Shown: positions 19,049-28,595 of the stretch, in pieces | Layout: every line of letters starts with the position of its first letter | Position numbering within the stretch: position 1 is the first letter of the stretch | From: Halopseudomonas bauzanensis | Lineage (GTDB): Bacteria; Pseudomonadota; Gammaproteobacteria; Pseudomonadales; Pseudomonadaceae | Direction: 5' to 3' | DNA length: 64,000 bases | Assembly: GCF_900114735.1 (NCBI RefSeq) | Contig: NZ_FOUA01000002.1 | Coordinates: forward strand, 62,001-126,000 | Notes under the pieces: model-generated | What the model was told of the DNA's origin: nothing | Seen by the model: the letters and a program-made list of their open reading frames with translations, nothing else | Databases searched by the model: none | Translations under genes and position numbers: made by a program

Positions 19049-20044
19049 ATGAGCCTGAAATCCAGCCAACTGCAACTCAACCAACAGGGCCAGCTGCGCC
19101 ATTTCCTCGGCATCGACGGCCTGTCCCGCGAACTGCTGACCGAGATCCTGGACACCGCCGACTCCTTCCTCGAAGTCGGCGAGCGCGCCATCAAGAAGGT
19201 ACCGCTGCTGCGTGGCAAGACCGTGTGCAACGTGTTCTTCGAGAACTCCACGCGCACCCGCAGCACCTTCGAGCTGGCCGCCAAGCGGCTGTCCGCCGAC
19301 GTGCTCAACCTCGACGTGCAGACCTCCTCCACCAGCAAGGGTGAAACCCTGTACGACACCCTGCGCAACCTGGAGGCCATGGCCGCTGACATGTTCGTGG
19401 TGCGTCACGGTGATTCCGGCGCCGCCCACTTCATTGCTCGCAACGTCTGCCCGGATGTCGCCATCATCAATGCCGGCGATGGCAACCATGCCCACCCGAC
19501 CCAGGCGATGCTCGATATGTTGACCATCCGCCGGCACCGGGCCGGGTTCGAGCAACTGTCGGTGGCCATCGTCGGCGATATCCTGCATTCGCGGGTGGCC
19601 CGCTCGAACATGGAAGCGCTGCGCATTCTCGGCTGCCCGGATATCCGCATCATTGCCCCGCGCACCTTGTTGCCGGTGGGCATCGAGCAATACGGCGTGC
19701 GGGTGTTCAACGACCTGCGCGTCGGCCTGCGCGATGTGGATGTGGTGATAATGCTGCGCCTGCAGAAGGAACGCATGCAAAGCGGGTTGCTGCCCAGCGA
19801 AGGCGAGTTCTACCGCCAGTACGGCCTGACCAGCGACAGCCTGGCGCTGGCCAAGCCCGACGCCCTGGTCATGCACCCCGGCCCGATCAACCGCGGCGTG
19901 GAAATCGAATCGGCGGTGGCCGACGGCCCGCAGTCAGTAATCCTCAACCAGGTGACCTACGGCATCGCCGTGCGTATGGCGGTCATGTCCATGGCCATGG
20001 CTGGACAGACCACCCAGCGCCAGTCCAGTCAGGGAGGGCAGTGA
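19049..20044 (+). CDS. pyrB: Aspartate carbamoyltransferase catalytic subunit
   Basis: A 331-residue enzyme making N-carbamoyl-aspartate in de novo pyrimidine synthesis. The carbamoyl-phosphate loop [13 protein letters not shown], the HPTQAMLD segment and the [12 protein letters not shown] aspartate-binding loop are intact. The N-terminal extension of roughly 20 residues before [11 protein letters not shown] is typical of class A pseudomonad enzymes, in which it binds nucleotide effectors. The product assembles with the inactive dihydroorotase homologue encoded next, whose start lies two bases beyond this stop. Confidence 0.96.
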   Translation: MSLKSSQLQLNQQGQLRHFLGIDGLSRELLTEILDTADSFLEVGERAIKKVPLLRGKTVCNVFFENSTRTRSTFELAAKRLSADVLNLDVQTSSTSKGETLYDTLRNLEAMAADMFVVRHGDSGAAHFIARNVCPDVAIINAGDGNHAHPTQAMLDMLTIRRHRAGFEQLSVAIVGDILHSRVARSNMEALRILGCPDIRIIAPRTLLPVGIEQYGVRVFNDLRVGLRDVDVVIMLRLQKERMQSGLLPSEGEFYRQYGLTSDSLALAKPDALVMHPGPINRGVEIESAVADGPQSVILNQVTYGIAVRMAVMSMAMAGQTTQRQSSQGGQ

Positions 20045-20046
20045 AC

Positions 20047-21318
20047 ATGCGTATCACCATTCAAGGCGCGCGGGTCATCGACCCGGCCAGCCAGTTCGAC
20101 GCCATCACCGACCTGCATATCGATGCCGGTCAGATCAGCGCTCTGGGCCAGACGCCCGAAGGCTTTGTCGCTGCGCAGACCATCGATGCCCGCGGCCTGA
20201 TCGCCTGCCCCGGCCTGGTGGACCTGAATGTCAGCCTGCGCGAGCCGGGCTTCGGTCGCAAAGGCAGTATTGCCAGCGAGACCCGCGCCGCTGCAGTCGG
20301 TGGCGTGACCAGCCTGTGCTGCCCACCCAACAGCCGCCCGGTACTGGATACCCCGGCCGTGGCCGAGCTCATTCTGGATCGCAGCGAGCGCGCCGCCCAG
20401 ACCCGCGTATTCCCGATCGGCGCCCTGACCAAGGGACTGGACGGCGAGCATCTGAGCGAACTGGTGGCCCTGCGTGACGCCGGCTGCGTGGCCTTTACCC
20501 AGGGCCTGGCACCGATGAAAAGCAATCGCATCCTGCGCCGGGGGCTGGAATACGCCGCCGGCTTCGACCTGCCGGTCATCTTCACGCCGCTGGATCCGTC
20601 ACTGGCCGAGGGCGGTGTCGCCCATGAAGGCCCGACGGCCGCCCGCCTGGGCCTGATCGGGATTCCGGAAAGCGCAGAAACCGTGGCCCTGGCGCGGGAT
20701 CTGCTGCTGATCGAGCAGACCGGCGTCCGTGCCCATTTCAGTGGCCTGAGCAGCGCCCGCGCCATCGACATGCTGGCCGATGCCCAGGCCCGCGGCCTGC
20801 CGGTGACCGCGGACGTGGCCATGTATCAGCTGCTGTTGTGTGATGAAGATCTGGACGGCTATTCCAGTCTGCTGCATGTGATGCCGCCGCTGCGCAGCAG
20901 CGCGGACCGGCGCGCCCTGCGCCAGGCGGTGCAGAGCGGCGTGATCCAGGCCATCGCCTCGCACCACCAGCCCCACGAGTCGGAAGCCAAACGGGTACCC
21001 TTCGCCGCCTCGGCGCCAGGCATCAGCAGCGTGGAAATCCTGCTGCCACTGGCCTTGACCCTGGTCGCGGATGGTTTACTGGAGTTGCCGGCCCTGCTGG
21101 CGCGGCTGACCTGCGGGCCCGCGGGCATCTTCGGCCTGTCGGCCGGGCAGCTCACCGAAGGTGCCAGTGCCGACATCACGCTGTTCAACCCGGCGGTAAC
21201 CAGCGAAATCGGCCAGCACTGGTTGTCCAAAGGTACCAACTGCCCCTTTATTGGCCAGAGTGCACCGGGGGCAGTCACCCACACCCTGTGCCAGGGGCGG
21301 CTGGTGTATCAGGCCTGA
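20047..21318 (+). CDS. pyrC': Non-catalytic dihydroorotase-like subunit PyrC'
   Basis: A 423-residue dihydroorotase-family protein. The position that carries the metal-binding HxH in active enzymes reads PGLVDLNVSLREPG, so the zinc-binding histidines are missing, as in the pseudomonad pyrC' (pyrX) subunit. The established role is structural: it forms a dodecamer with PyrB and is required for carbamoyltransferase activity. A true dihydroorotase must be encoded elsewhere. I chose ATG at 20047, preceded by GGAGGG at 8-base spacing, over a GTG at 20041 overlapping pyrB. It ends just before a strong hairpin. Confidence 0.93.
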   Translation: MRITIQGARVIDPASQFDAITDLHIDAGQISALGQTPEGFVAAQTIDARGLIACPGLVDLNVSLREPGFGRKGSIASETRAAAVGGVTSLCCPPNSRPVLDTPAVAELILDRSERAAQTRVFPIGALTKGLDGEHLSELVALRDAGCVAFTQGLAPMKSNRILRRGLEYAAGFDLPVIFTPLDPSLAEGGVAHEGPTAARLGLIGIPESAETVALARDLLLIEQTGVRAHFSGLSSARAIDMLADAQARGLPVTADVAMYQLLLCDEDLDGYSSLLHVMPPLRSSADRRALRQAVQSGVIQAIASHHQPHESEAKRVPFAASAPGISSVEILLPLALTLVADGLLELPALLARLTCGPAGIFGLSAGQLTEGASADITLFNPAVTSEIGQHWLSKGTNCPFIGQSAPGAVTHTLCQGRLVYQA

Positions 21319-21323
21319 GTACA

Positions 21324-21353
21324 ATAACCGGCGGTGTCAGTACCGCCGGTTAT
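21324..21353. terminator. Bidirectional hairpin between pyrC' and pilU
   Basis: A perfect 12-bp stem (21324-21335 with 21342-21353) and a 6-base loop lie between the convergent genes pyrC' and pilU. It overlaps the last codons and stop codon of pilU. The stem is symmetric and flanked by short A/T stretches without a long U-run, so it could stop transcription from both sides only moderately well or may protect 3' ends. Confidence 0.72.
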
Positions 21354-22476
21354 CATCCGAGTCTTCCAGTGCCAGGCCGTCTACCGCCTTGCCCATCAGA
21401 TGCTTGCCATCGGTCTCCGAGCCCAGCTTGATCAGCAGCCGCAGGTCGTTGGCCGAATCGGCGTGGGCCAGCGCATCTTCGTAGGTGATCTCGCCTTGGC
21501 TGTACAGTTTGTACAGCGCCTGGTCGAAGGTCTGCATACCCACTTCGTTGGAACGCGCCATCAGCGGCTTGAGCTCATGCACTTCGCCCTTGCGAATCAT
21601 GTCGGCAGCCAATGGGGTGTTGAGCAACACCTCGATGGCGGCACGGCGACCCTTGCCATCCGGCGTCGGGATCAGCTGCTGGGCGACGATGGCCTTGAGA
21701 TTGAGTGACAGGTCCATCCACACCTGCTGATGCATCTCGGTGGGGAAGAAGTGGATGATGCGGTCCAGCGCCTGGTTGGCGTTGTTCGCATGCAGCGTGG
21801 CCAGACATAGGTGGCCGGTTTCGGCAAAGGCCACCGCATGGTCCATGGTTTCGCGGGTCCGCACCTCACCGATCAGGATCACATCCGGCGCCTGGCGCAG
21901 GGTATTCTTCAGCGCCACCTCAAAGGAATCGGTATCGATGCCCACTTCCCGCTGGGTGACGATGCAATTCTGATGCTGGTGAATGAATTCGATCGGGTCT
22001 TCGATGGAGATGATGTGTCCGCTGGAGTTCTTGTTGCGATAGCCGATCATCGATGCCAGCGAAGTGGATTTACCGGTACCGGTGGCGCCGACGAAGATCA
22101 CCAGGCCGCGCTTGGTCATCGACAGCTGCTTGAGGATCTCCGGCAGCCGCAGCTCTTCCATGGTTGGGATATTGACCTCGATCCGGCGCAGCACCATGCC
22201 CACCAGGTTGCGCTGGTAGAAGGCACTGACCCGAAAGCGACCGACACCCCGGGCGCTGATCGCAAAGTTGCATTCCTTGTTCTCGGCGAATTCCCGGCGC
22301 TGAGCCTCGGACATCACCCCCAGCACGGTTTCCCGGGTCTGTTCCGGTGACAATACAGTCTTGGTCACCGGCAGGATCTTGCCGTGCACTTTCATGCTCG
22401 GCGCCACACCAGCGGTGATGAACAGGTCGGAAGCGCCCTTCTCGACCATCAGTCGCAGCAGTTTTTCAAACTCCAT
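21337..22476 (-). CDS. pilU: Type IV pilus retraction ATPase PilU
   Basis: A 379-residue secretion-superfamily ATPase, accessory to PilT in pilus retraction. The Walker A motif is GATGTGKSTS, the Asp box region IEDPIEFIHQHQ, the Walker B region PDVILIGEVRTRETM and the His box TLHANNANQALDR. Compared with PilT it has the longer C-terminus typical of PilU. The ATG at 22476 (MEFEKLLRLMVEKGASDLF) is chosen over an upstream start. It lies 45 bases after pilT on the same strand. Confidence 0.95.
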   Translation of the reverse strand: MEFEKLLRLMVEKGASDLFITAGVAPSMKVHGKILPVTKTVLSPEQTRETVLGVMSEAQRREFAENKECNFAISARGVGRFRVSAFYQRNLVGMVLRRIEVNIPTMEELRLPEILKQLSMTKRGLVIFVGATGTGKSTSLASMIGYRNKNSSGHIISIEDPIEFIHQHQNCIVTQREVGIDTDSFEVALKNTLRQAPDVILIGEVRTRETMDHAVAFAETGHLCLATLHANNANQALDRIIHFFPTEMHQQVWMDLSLNLKAIVAQQLIPTPDGKGRRAAIEVLLNTPLAADMIRKGEVHELKPLMARSNEVGMQTFDQALYKLYSQGEITYEDALAHADSANDLRLLIKLGSETDGKHLMGKAVDGLALEDSDDNRRY

Positions 22477-22521
22477 AATGCCCTCGTCTCGGGGCGCATC
22501 CCGCACCCGCCATTCTGTCTG

Positions 22522-23556
22522 TCAGAGGCTTTCGCCCGCCTTGGCTTTCTCGCGCGCAGCTTCCCGGGTAACCAAACCGCGGGATACCAGGTTCTTCAGG
22601 CACATATCCAGCGTCTGCATGCCGATATTGCCGCCGGTCTGGATCGCCGAATACATCTGCGCCACCTTGTCCTCGCGGATCAGGTTGCGGATCGCCGGGG
22701 TGCCGATCATGATTTCGTGGGCTGCCACCCGACCGCCGCCGATCTTCTTCAGCAGGGTCTGGGAGATCACCGCCTGCAATGATTCGGAGAGCATCGAGCG
22801 GACCATGGCCTTTTCCTCGCCGGGGAACACGTCGACCACCCGGTCGATGGTCTTGGCCGCCGAGGTGGTGTGCAGGGTGCCGAATACCAGGTGACCGGTC
22901 TCAGCCGCCGTCAGCGCCAGGCGTATGGTTTCCAGGTCACGCATCTCACCCACCAGGATGATGTCGGGGTCTTCGCGCAGGGCCGAGCGCAGGGCTTCGG
23001 AGAAACCGTGGGTATCGCGGTGCACCTCGCGCTGGTTGACCAGGCACTTCTTTGATTCGTGGACGAATTCGATCGGGTCTTCGATAGTGAGAATGTGCTG
23101 GTACTTGTTGCAGTTCAGATGATCGATCATCGCCGCCAGGGTGGTGGACTTGCCCGAGCCGGTCGGTCCGGTGACCAGCACCAGCCCGCGAGGCACATCG
23201 GAGATCTTCTTGAACACGTCGCCCATCCCCAGCTCTTCCATGGTCAGCACCTTGGAGGGAATGGTCCGGAACACCGCGCCGGCGCCGCGATTCTGGTTGA
23301 AGGCGTTAACCCGGAAGCGAGCCACGCCGGGCACTTCGAAGGAGAAGTCGGTTTCGAGAAATTCCTCGAAATCCTTGCGCTGGCGATCATTCATGATGTC
23401 GTAGATCAGCGCATGAACCTGCTTGTGTTCCAGTGCCGGCACGTTGATCCGACGCACATCGCCATCCACTCGAATCATGGGCGGCAATCCGGCCGACAGG
23501 TGTAAGTCCGACGCGCCCTGTTTGGCGCTGAAGGCTAACAGCTCGGTTATATCCAT
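22522..23556 (-). CDS. pilT: Type IV pilus retraction ATPase PilT
   Basis: A 344-residue hexameric ATPase that powers pilus depolymerisation and twitching. Walker A is GPTGSGKSTT, followed by TIEDPIEFVHES, the Walker B region DIILVGEMRDLETI, the His box TLHTTSAAKTIDR and the conserved C-terminal AIRNLIRE helix required for retraction. The length equals that of P. aeruginosa PilT. The ATG at 23556 begins MDITELLAFSAKQGASDLH. It is transcribed divergently from yggS across 78 bases. Confidence 0.97.
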   Translation of the reverse strand: MDITELLAFSAKQGASDLHLSAGLPPMIRVDGDVRRINVPALEHKQVHALIYDIMNDRQRKDFEEFLETDFSFEVPGVARFRVNAFNQNRGAGAVFRTIPSKVLTMEELGMGDVFKKISDVPRGLVLVTGPTGSGKSTTLAAMIDHLNCNKYQHILTIEDPIEFVHESKKCLVNQREVHRDTHGFSEALRSALREDPDIILVGEMRDLETIRLALTAAETGHLVFGTLHTTSAAKTIDRVVDVFPGEEKAMVRSMLSESLQAVISQTLLKKIGGGRVAAHEIMIGTPAIRNLIREDKVAQMYSAIQTGGNIGMQTLDMCLKNLVSRGLVTREAAREKAKAGESL

Positions 23557-23634
23557 AGGGTTCCCCATTGCAGCCTGCAAGCATGTAGAATGGCGGGCAG
23601 GTCAATTCCATTGGCAAGGTAAATAACGTCCGTA

Positions 23635-24342
23635 ATGTCCACGATAGCAGACAATATTGCAAACGTTCGTGAACGCATTTCGCGTGCAGCGCACACTATT
23701 GAGCGCGACCCGCAGAGCATTACCCTGATGGCCGTGAGCAAGACCCGACCAGCCAGCGCAATTCGCGATGCCTGGGCTGCCGGACTGACCCATATCGGTG
23801 AAAACTACCTGCAGGAAGCCCTCGACAAGATCGACCAGTTACAGGACCTGCCGCTGGTCTGGCATTTCATAGGCCCCATCCAGTCGAACAAGACCCGCGC
23901 CATCGCCGAACATTTCGACTGGGTGCACAGTGTCGACCGGCTGAAAATCGCCCAGCGGCTGTCAGAGCAGCGCCCGGCACAGTTGCCGCCGCTGAATATC
24001 TGCCTGCAGATCAACATCAGTGGCGAGGCCAGCAAATCCGGCGTCACCCTGGCCGAGCTGCCGCAGTTGGCCAATGCCGTTGCGGCGCTACCGAATCTGC
24101 AGCTGCGCGGACTGATGGCCATCCCCGCCCCGGCCAGTGATAGCGCCGGGCGGCGCGCGCCGTTGCAGGCTCTGCGTGAAACCATGGCCAGCCTGGACCT
24201 GCCGCTGGATACCCTGTCGATGGGTATGAGCGACGACCTCACCGAAGCGGTGCAGGAAGGCGCCACCATTGTCCGCATCGGCAGCGCCCTGTTCGGTGCC
24301 CGCGACTATTCCACTCCCCTTTCGAAGGATGATTTCAGATGA
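23635..24342 (+). CDS. yggS: YggS-family PLP homeostasis protein
   Basis: A 235-residue PLP-binding barrel protein (PLPBP/YggS). The cofactor lysine is in TLMAVSKTRP and the phosphate-binding end is SMGMSDDLTEAVQEGATIVRIGSALFG. It carries PLP but has no known enzymatic activity; it buffers pyridoxal phosphate and affects amino-acid pools. It is first in a run with proC, overlapping its start by four bases, an order conserved in many proteobacteria. Confidence 0.94.
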   Translation: MSTIADNIANVRERISRAAHTIERDPQSITLMAVSKTRPASAIRDAWAAGLTHIGENYLQEALDKIDQLQDLPLVWHFIGPIQSNKTRAIAEHFDWVHSVDRLKIAQRLSEQRPAQLPPLNICLQINISGEASKSGVTLAELPQLANAVAALPNLQLRGLMAIPAPASDSAGRRAPLQALRETMASLDLPLDTLSMGMSDDLTEAVQEGATIVRIGSALFGARDYSTPLSKDDFR

Positions 24343-25157
24343 CCGCTCCGACCATCGGATTCATTGGCGCTGGCAATATGGCCACCAGCCTGATCGGCGG
24401 TATGCTGCAGCAGAGCTTCAAGCCCGGCCAGATCCTGGCCAGCGACCGCAATGCCGAGCAGTTGGACAAGCTCAGCCGCCAGTTCGGCATCCAGACCTCA
24501 ACCGATAACGATCAGTTGGCCCGCGATTGCGATGTGCTGGTGCTGGCGGTCAAGCCGCAGATCATGCAGGCGGTCTGCCGGGCACTGCCGAGCCAGCGCA
24601 AGCCTGGCCAGCTGGTGATCTCGATTGCTGCCGGTATCGCCTGCCGCAGTCTGGCCGAATGGCTGGGCGCCGACACCGCCATCATTCGCTGCATGCCCAA
24701 CACCCCGTCCCTGCGCGGCCAGGGTGTCAGCGGTCTGTTCGCCTCGGCTGCGGTGTCCGCCGAACAGAAACAACTGACCGAGAAGATCATGAACGCGGTG
24801 GGCATCAGCCTGTGGCTGGACCAGGAAGAGCAAATCGATGCGGTCACCGCGGTCTCCGGTAGCGGCCCGGCGTACTTCTTCTATCTGATGGAAGCCATGA
24901 CCAATGCCGGCGAACAGCTCGGGCTGCCCCGCGACATCGCCGAACGCCTGACCCTGTTCACCGCCCTGGGCGCCGCCGACATGGCCGTGCACAGCGATGT
25001 GGATACCGCCGAACTGCGCCGCCGCGTCTGCTCGCCCAACGGCACTACCGAGCAGGCCATCAACAGCTTCAGCCGGGATGACCTGCCCGGCATGGTAGCC
25101 CGTGCGATGCAGGCAGCCGCTGCACGCTCCGCCGAACTATCAAAAGAATTCGCCTGA
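24339..25157 (+). CDS. proC: Pyrroline-5-carboxylate reductase
   Basis: A 272-residue NAD(P)H-dependent enzyme catalysing the last step of proline synthesis. It has the Rossmann nucleotide loop GFIGAGNMATSLIGG, the segment MPNTPSLRGQGVSG and the dimerisation/active-site region AVSGSGPAYFFYLMEAM. The C-terminal signature is LRRRVCSPNGTTEQAI. Its ATG overlaps the yggS stop. Confidence 0.96.
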   Translation: MTAPTIGFIGAGNMATSLIGGMLQQSFKPGQILASDRNAEQLDKLSRQFGIQTSTDNDQLARDCDVLVLAVKPQIMQAVCRALPSQRKPGQLVISIAAGIACRSLAEWLGADTAIIRCMPNTPSLRGQGVSGLFASAAVSAEQKQLTEKIMNAVGISLWLDQEEQIDAVTAVSGSGPAYFFYLMEAMTNAGEQLGLPRDIAERLTLFTALGAADMAVHSDVDTAELRRRVCSPNGTTEQAINSFSRDDLPGMVARAMQAAAARSAELSKEFA

Positions 25158-25166
25158 GGAGACATC

Positions 25167-25757
25167 ATGACCGGAATGAACATGGCTGCCATTTATATAG
25201 TGCAGACGCTCGGCAGCCTGTATCTGCTGATCGTACTGCTGCGCTTCATCTTGCAGCTGGTGCGCGCCGACTTCTATAACCCCCTCTCGCAGTTCATCGT
25301 GCGCGCCACCCAACCGATACTGCGCCCGCTGCGGCGCGTGATTCCGGGCTTCGCCGGGATCGACTTCGCCTCCCTGGTACTGGCGCTGATCGTGCAACTG
25401 GTGGTGATGGCGATCATCATCAAGCTGATGGGTTATGCCCTGCCGGCCATATTGCAGCTGCTGGTCTGGTCGCTGGTAGGCATCACCGCACTGTTCCTGA
25501 AGATCTTCTTCTTCGCCCTGATCATCAGCGTGATACTGTCCTGGGTCGCACCGCACAGCCATAACCCTGCCGCAGTGCTGGTGTACCAGCTGTGCGAGCC
25601 GGTGCTGGCACCGATCCGCCGGTTCCTGCCGTCCCTGGGCGGGCTGGACCTGTCGCCGATCTTCGCTTTCATCGCGCTGAATCTGCTGGATATGCTGGTA
25701 GTAACCAACATGGCCATGGCCACGGGTATGCCACGAGGGCTCACGCTGGCGCTCTGA
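25167..25757 (+). CDS. yggT: YggT-family integral membrane protein
   Basis: A 196-residue membrane protein with two YggT repeats. Hydrophobic segments are at about 8-30, 65-95, 100-135 and 165-185. The repeat signatures are ADFYNPLSQFIVRATQPILRPLRRVIPG and, later, APHSHNPAAVLVYQLCEPVLAPIRR (in pieces). YggT proteins are linked to osmotic tolerance and, in some bacteria, cell division; their molecular role is unknown. It lies nine bases after proC. Confidence 0.9.
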   Translation: MTGMNMAAIYIVQTLGSLYLLIVLLRFILQLVRADFYNPLSQFIVRATQPILRPLRRVIPGFAGIDFASLVLALIVQLVVMAIIIKLMGYALPAILQLLVWSLVGITALFLKIFFFALIISVILSWVAPHSHNPAAVLVYQLCEPVLAPIRRFLPSLGGLDLSPIFAFIALNLLDMLVVTNMAMATGMPRGLTLAL

Positions 25758-25802
25758 GTTCAGCGCTACCAGCTCCACTGATACAGGAAAGTAGAAACAC
25801 CC

Positions 25803-26945
25803 ATGTCCAGATTCCCTGCTGATTCCGTCGGCCTGGTTTCGCCGCAGCGCCATATCTCTACCGAGCCCCTGGCGCTGGCGTGCGGACGGAGCCTGCCGCA
25901 GTACGAGCTGGTCTACGAGACCTATGGCCAGCTGAATGCCAGCCGCAGCAATGCGGTGTTGATTTGCCATGCGCTGTCCGGGCATCACCATGCTGCCGGT
26001 TATCACAGCGAAGATGACCGCAAGCCGGGTTGGTGGGACGCCTGCATCGGCCCCGGCAAGGCCATCGATACCAACCGCTTTTTTGTCGTCAGCCTGAACA
26101 ACCTGGGCGGCTGCCATGGCTCCACCGGCCCGTCCAGTATTGATCCCGAGACCGGCAAGACCTATGGCGGGCGGTTCCCGATGATCGTGGTCGAGGATTG
26201 GGTCAACAGCCAGGCGCGCCTGGCCGATCATCTCGGGGTCCAGTGCTGGGCCGCGGTGGTGGGCGGCAGTCTTGGTGGCATGCAGGCGCTGCAGTGGGCT
26301 ATCCACTACCCTGACCGGCTGCGCCATTGCGTGGCCATTGCCACCGCCTCCAAGCTGTCGGCGCAGAATATCGCCTTCAATGAAGTAGCGCGGCAGGCGA
26401 TCATCACCGATCCGGATTTCCATGGTGGCGATTATGCTGCCTTCGGCGTGATCCCCAAGCGCGGCCTCGGCCTGGCGCGGATGGTCGGGCATATCACCTA
26501 CCTGTCCGATGATGCCATGGGGCAGAAATTCGGCCGCGAACTGCGCAGCGAGCGGCTGAATTACGATATCAGCAGCGTCGAGTTCCAGGTCGAGAGCTAT
26601 CTGCGCTATCAGGGCCAGGAGTTCTCCGAGCGCTTCGACGCCAACACCTATCTGCTGATGACCAAGGCGCTGGACTATTACGACCCGGCTCGTGCCCATG
26701 GCGATGATCTGGCCAAGGCGCTGGCGCCAGTCACCGCTCGCAGCCTGGTGATTTCCTTCAGCACCGACTGGCGTTTCGCCCCGGCGCGCTCGCGGGAGCT
26801 GGCCAACGCACTGCTGGCCGCCCGCAAGGACGTCAGCTATCTGGAAATCGACGCCGCCCAGGGCCATGATGCCTTCCTGCTACCGATTCCCCGTTATATC
26901 CAGGCATTGAGCAGCTATATGAACCGTATCGAGGTGGACGCATGA
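25803..26945 (+). CDS. metX: Homoserine O-acyltransferase (succinyl-type in pseudomonads)
   Basis: A 380-residue alpha/beta-hydrolase-fold acyltransferase of methionine synthesis. The nucleophile elbow is [15 protein letters not shown]; the catalytic Asp and His come from FSTDWRFAP and GHDAFLLP. The early segment [13 protein letters not shown] is typical. The pseudomonad enzyme uses succinyl-CoA, although the family name is often the acetyltransferase; substrate preference cannot be fixed from this sequence alone. It overlaps metW by four bases, and MetX and MetW act together. Confidence 0.94.
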   Translation: MSRFPADSVGLVSPQRHISTEPLALACGRSLPQYELVYETYGQLNASRSNAVLICHALSGHHHAAGYHSEDDRKPGWWDACIGPGKAIDTNRFFVVSLNNLGGCHGSTGPSSIDPETGKTYGGRFPMIVVEDWVNSQARLADHLGVQCWAAVVGGSLGGMQALQWAIHYPDRLRHCVAIATASKLSAQNIAFNEVARQAIITDPDFHGGDYAAFGVIPKRGLGLARMVGHITYLSDDAMGQKFGRELRSERLNYDISSVEFQVESYLRYQGQEFSERFDANTYLLMTKALDYYDPARAHGDDLAKALAPVTARSLVISFSTDWRFAPARSRELANALLAARKDVSYLEIDAAQGHDAFLLPIPRYIQALSSYMNRIEVDA

Positions 26946-27538
26946 CCCTGCGCGCAGATCTGCAGATCATCCAGAACTGGATCCAGCCCGGCAGCCGGGT
27001 ATTGGACCTCGGCTGTGGTGAGGGCGAGCTGCTGCACTATTTGCAGGACAACCGGCAGGTGCGTGGCTACGGCCTGGAAATCGACCCGGACAACATCAAT
27101 GCCTGCATCGGCAAGGGCGTGAATGTCATCGAGAAAGACCTCGATCAGGATCTGGACAATTTCGAGGACCACAGCTTCGATACCGTGGTCATGACCCAGG
27201 CCCTGCAGGCGGTGCACTACCCCGACCGCATCCTCGAGGACATGCTGCGCATCGGCCGCGAGGCAATTCTCACCTTCCCCAACTTCGGTCATTGGCGCTG
27301 CCGCCTGTACCTGGGGACCAAGGGGCGCATGCCGGTATCCGAGTTCATGCCGTACACTTGGTACAACACACCCAACATCCACTTCTGCACCTTCAAGGAC
27401 TTCGAGAAGCTGTGTCACGAGCGCTCGGTACGCATCCTTGATCGTCTGGTGGTGGATCAGACCCATCGCAGCAGCATGTTGAGCGCCATGTGGCCCAACC
27501 TGCTCGGCGAGGTCGCCATTTACCGTGTCACCCGCTGA
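26942..27538 (+). CDS. metW: Methionine biosynthesis protein MetW
   Basis: A 198-residue methyltransferase-fold protein. It begins [28 protein letters not shown], holding the glycine-rich SAM-type loop, and includes [20 protein letters not shown], the MetW signature. It is required together with MetX for homoserine acylation in several pseudomonads; whether it methylates anything is unclear. The ATG overlaps the metX stop. Confidence 0.94.
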   Translation: MTLRADLQIIQNWIQPGSRVLDLGCGEGELLHYLQDNRQVRGYGLEIDPDNINACIGKGVNVIEKDLDQDLDNFEDHSFDTVVMTQALQAVHYPDRILEDMLRIGREAILTFPNFGHWRCRLYLGTKGRMPVSEFMPYTWYNTPNIHFCTFKDFEKLCHERSVRILDRLVVDQTHRSSMLSAMWPNLLGEVAIYRVTR

Positions 27539-27550
27539 CAAGGAGACTTC

Positions 27551-28000
27551 ATGAAACGCATCCTGTTCGCCGGCCTGCTGATGCTCGCCGCCGCCACCGC
27601 CGCCGCCCAGTCGGGCCCAGCGCAGAGCCCGCAGCGCTTCGGCGACCTGCTGATCTATCACAACACCTTCAACAGCTCCTATCTGCAGCCTGAGATCGCC
27701 GCCGCTGCCGGTCTGCAGCGCGGCCCCCGGCAAGGCGTAGTGAATATCGCCGTGCAGCGCAACGGTGCCGATGGGCCTGAGGCGGTGGACGCCCGAGTCG
27801 AAGGCTCGGTGAAGAACTTGCTGCAGCAGACCACCCCGCTCAAGTTCATGCGTATTCAGGAGCAGGACGCCGTCTACTTCGTTGCCAACTACAGCGCTGG
27901 CCAACGCGGGTTGTTGCAGTTCGAGGTGCGCGTACAGGCCGAGGAAGGCGCGCCGGTGCATACCCTGCGTTTCCAGCAGGAGTTCCATCCCGATGAGTGA
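27551..28000 (+). CDS. DUF4426 family secreted protein
   Basis: A 149-residue protein with a clear Sec signal peptide ([20 protein letters not shown]) and a mature part beginning [23 protein letters not shown]. The fold and function are unknown. This gene is constantly placed between metW and rdgB in pseudomonads, so the family assignment rests mainly on context and on the FGDLxIxYNxFNSSfL-like pattern. Its last bases overlap the rdgB start by eight. Confidence 0.85.
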   Translation: MKRILFAGLLMLAAATAAAQSGPAQSPQRFGDLLIYHNTFNSSYLQPEIAAAAGLQRGPRQGVVNIAVQRNGADGPEAVDARVEGSVKNLLQQTTPLKFMRIQEQDAVYFVANYSAGQRGLLQFEVRVQAEEGAPVHTLRFQQEFHPDE

Positions 28001-28595
28001 GGTCACTTTCAGCCGGCTGGTGCTGGCCAGCAACAATGCCGGCAAGCTCAAGGAGCTGCAGGCCATGCTTGGCGCGCATATCGAGGTGTTGCCGCAGAGC
28101 CAGTTCATCAGTGAGGAAGCCGAAGAAACCGGCCTGAGCTTCATCGAGAACGCCATTATCAAGGCCCGCCATGCCGCCCGCGCTTCCGGTCTGCCCGCGC
28201 TGGCTGACGACTCCGGGCTGGCAGTGGATGCGCTGGGCGGCGCACCGGGCATCTACTCGGCCCGCTATGCCGACGGCCAGGGCGATGCTGCGAACAATGC
28301 CAAACTGCTGGACGCGCTGAAGAACGTACCGGATGACCAGCGCGGCGCGCGTTTTATCTGCGCGCTGGCACTGGTGCGCCATGCCGACGACCCGGTGCCG
28401 ATCATCTGCGAAGGCGCCTGGGAAGGCCGCATTCTGCATGCCGCCAAGGGCGAACACGGCTTCGGCTACGACCCACTGTTCCTGGTGCCGGAACTGGGCG
28501 TCTCCAGCGCCGAACTGCCCGCCGAACAGAAGAACCAGCTGAGCCACCGCGCCCGGGCAATGGTGCTGCTGCGTCAACGGTTGGGGCTGGCGTGA
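27993..28595 (+). CDS. rdgB: dITP/XTP pyrophosphatase
   Basis: A 200-residue Ham1-family nucleotide sanitising enzyme that hydrolyses dITP, ITP and XTP to monophosphates. The substrate loop [12 protein letters not shown], the metal-binding region [21 protein letters not shown] and the GFGYDPLF motif are intact. The ATG at 27993 lies inside the end of the preceding gene, and the stop overlaps the GTG of hemW. Confidence 0.95.
   Translation: MSEVTFSRLVLASNNAGKLKELQAMLGAHIEVLPQSQFISEEAEETGLSFIENAIIKARHAARASGLPALADDSGLAVDALGGAPGIYSARYADGQGDAANNAKLLDALKNVPDDQRGARFICALALVRHADDPVPIICEGAWEGRILHAAKGEHGFGYDPLFLVPELGVSSAELPAEQKNQLSHRARAMVLLRQRLGLA

Noticed and set aside
25140..26867. 575-codon minus-strand open frame opposite yggT and metX
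   Set aside because: It covers two confidently assigned genes on the other strand and has no recognisable domain.
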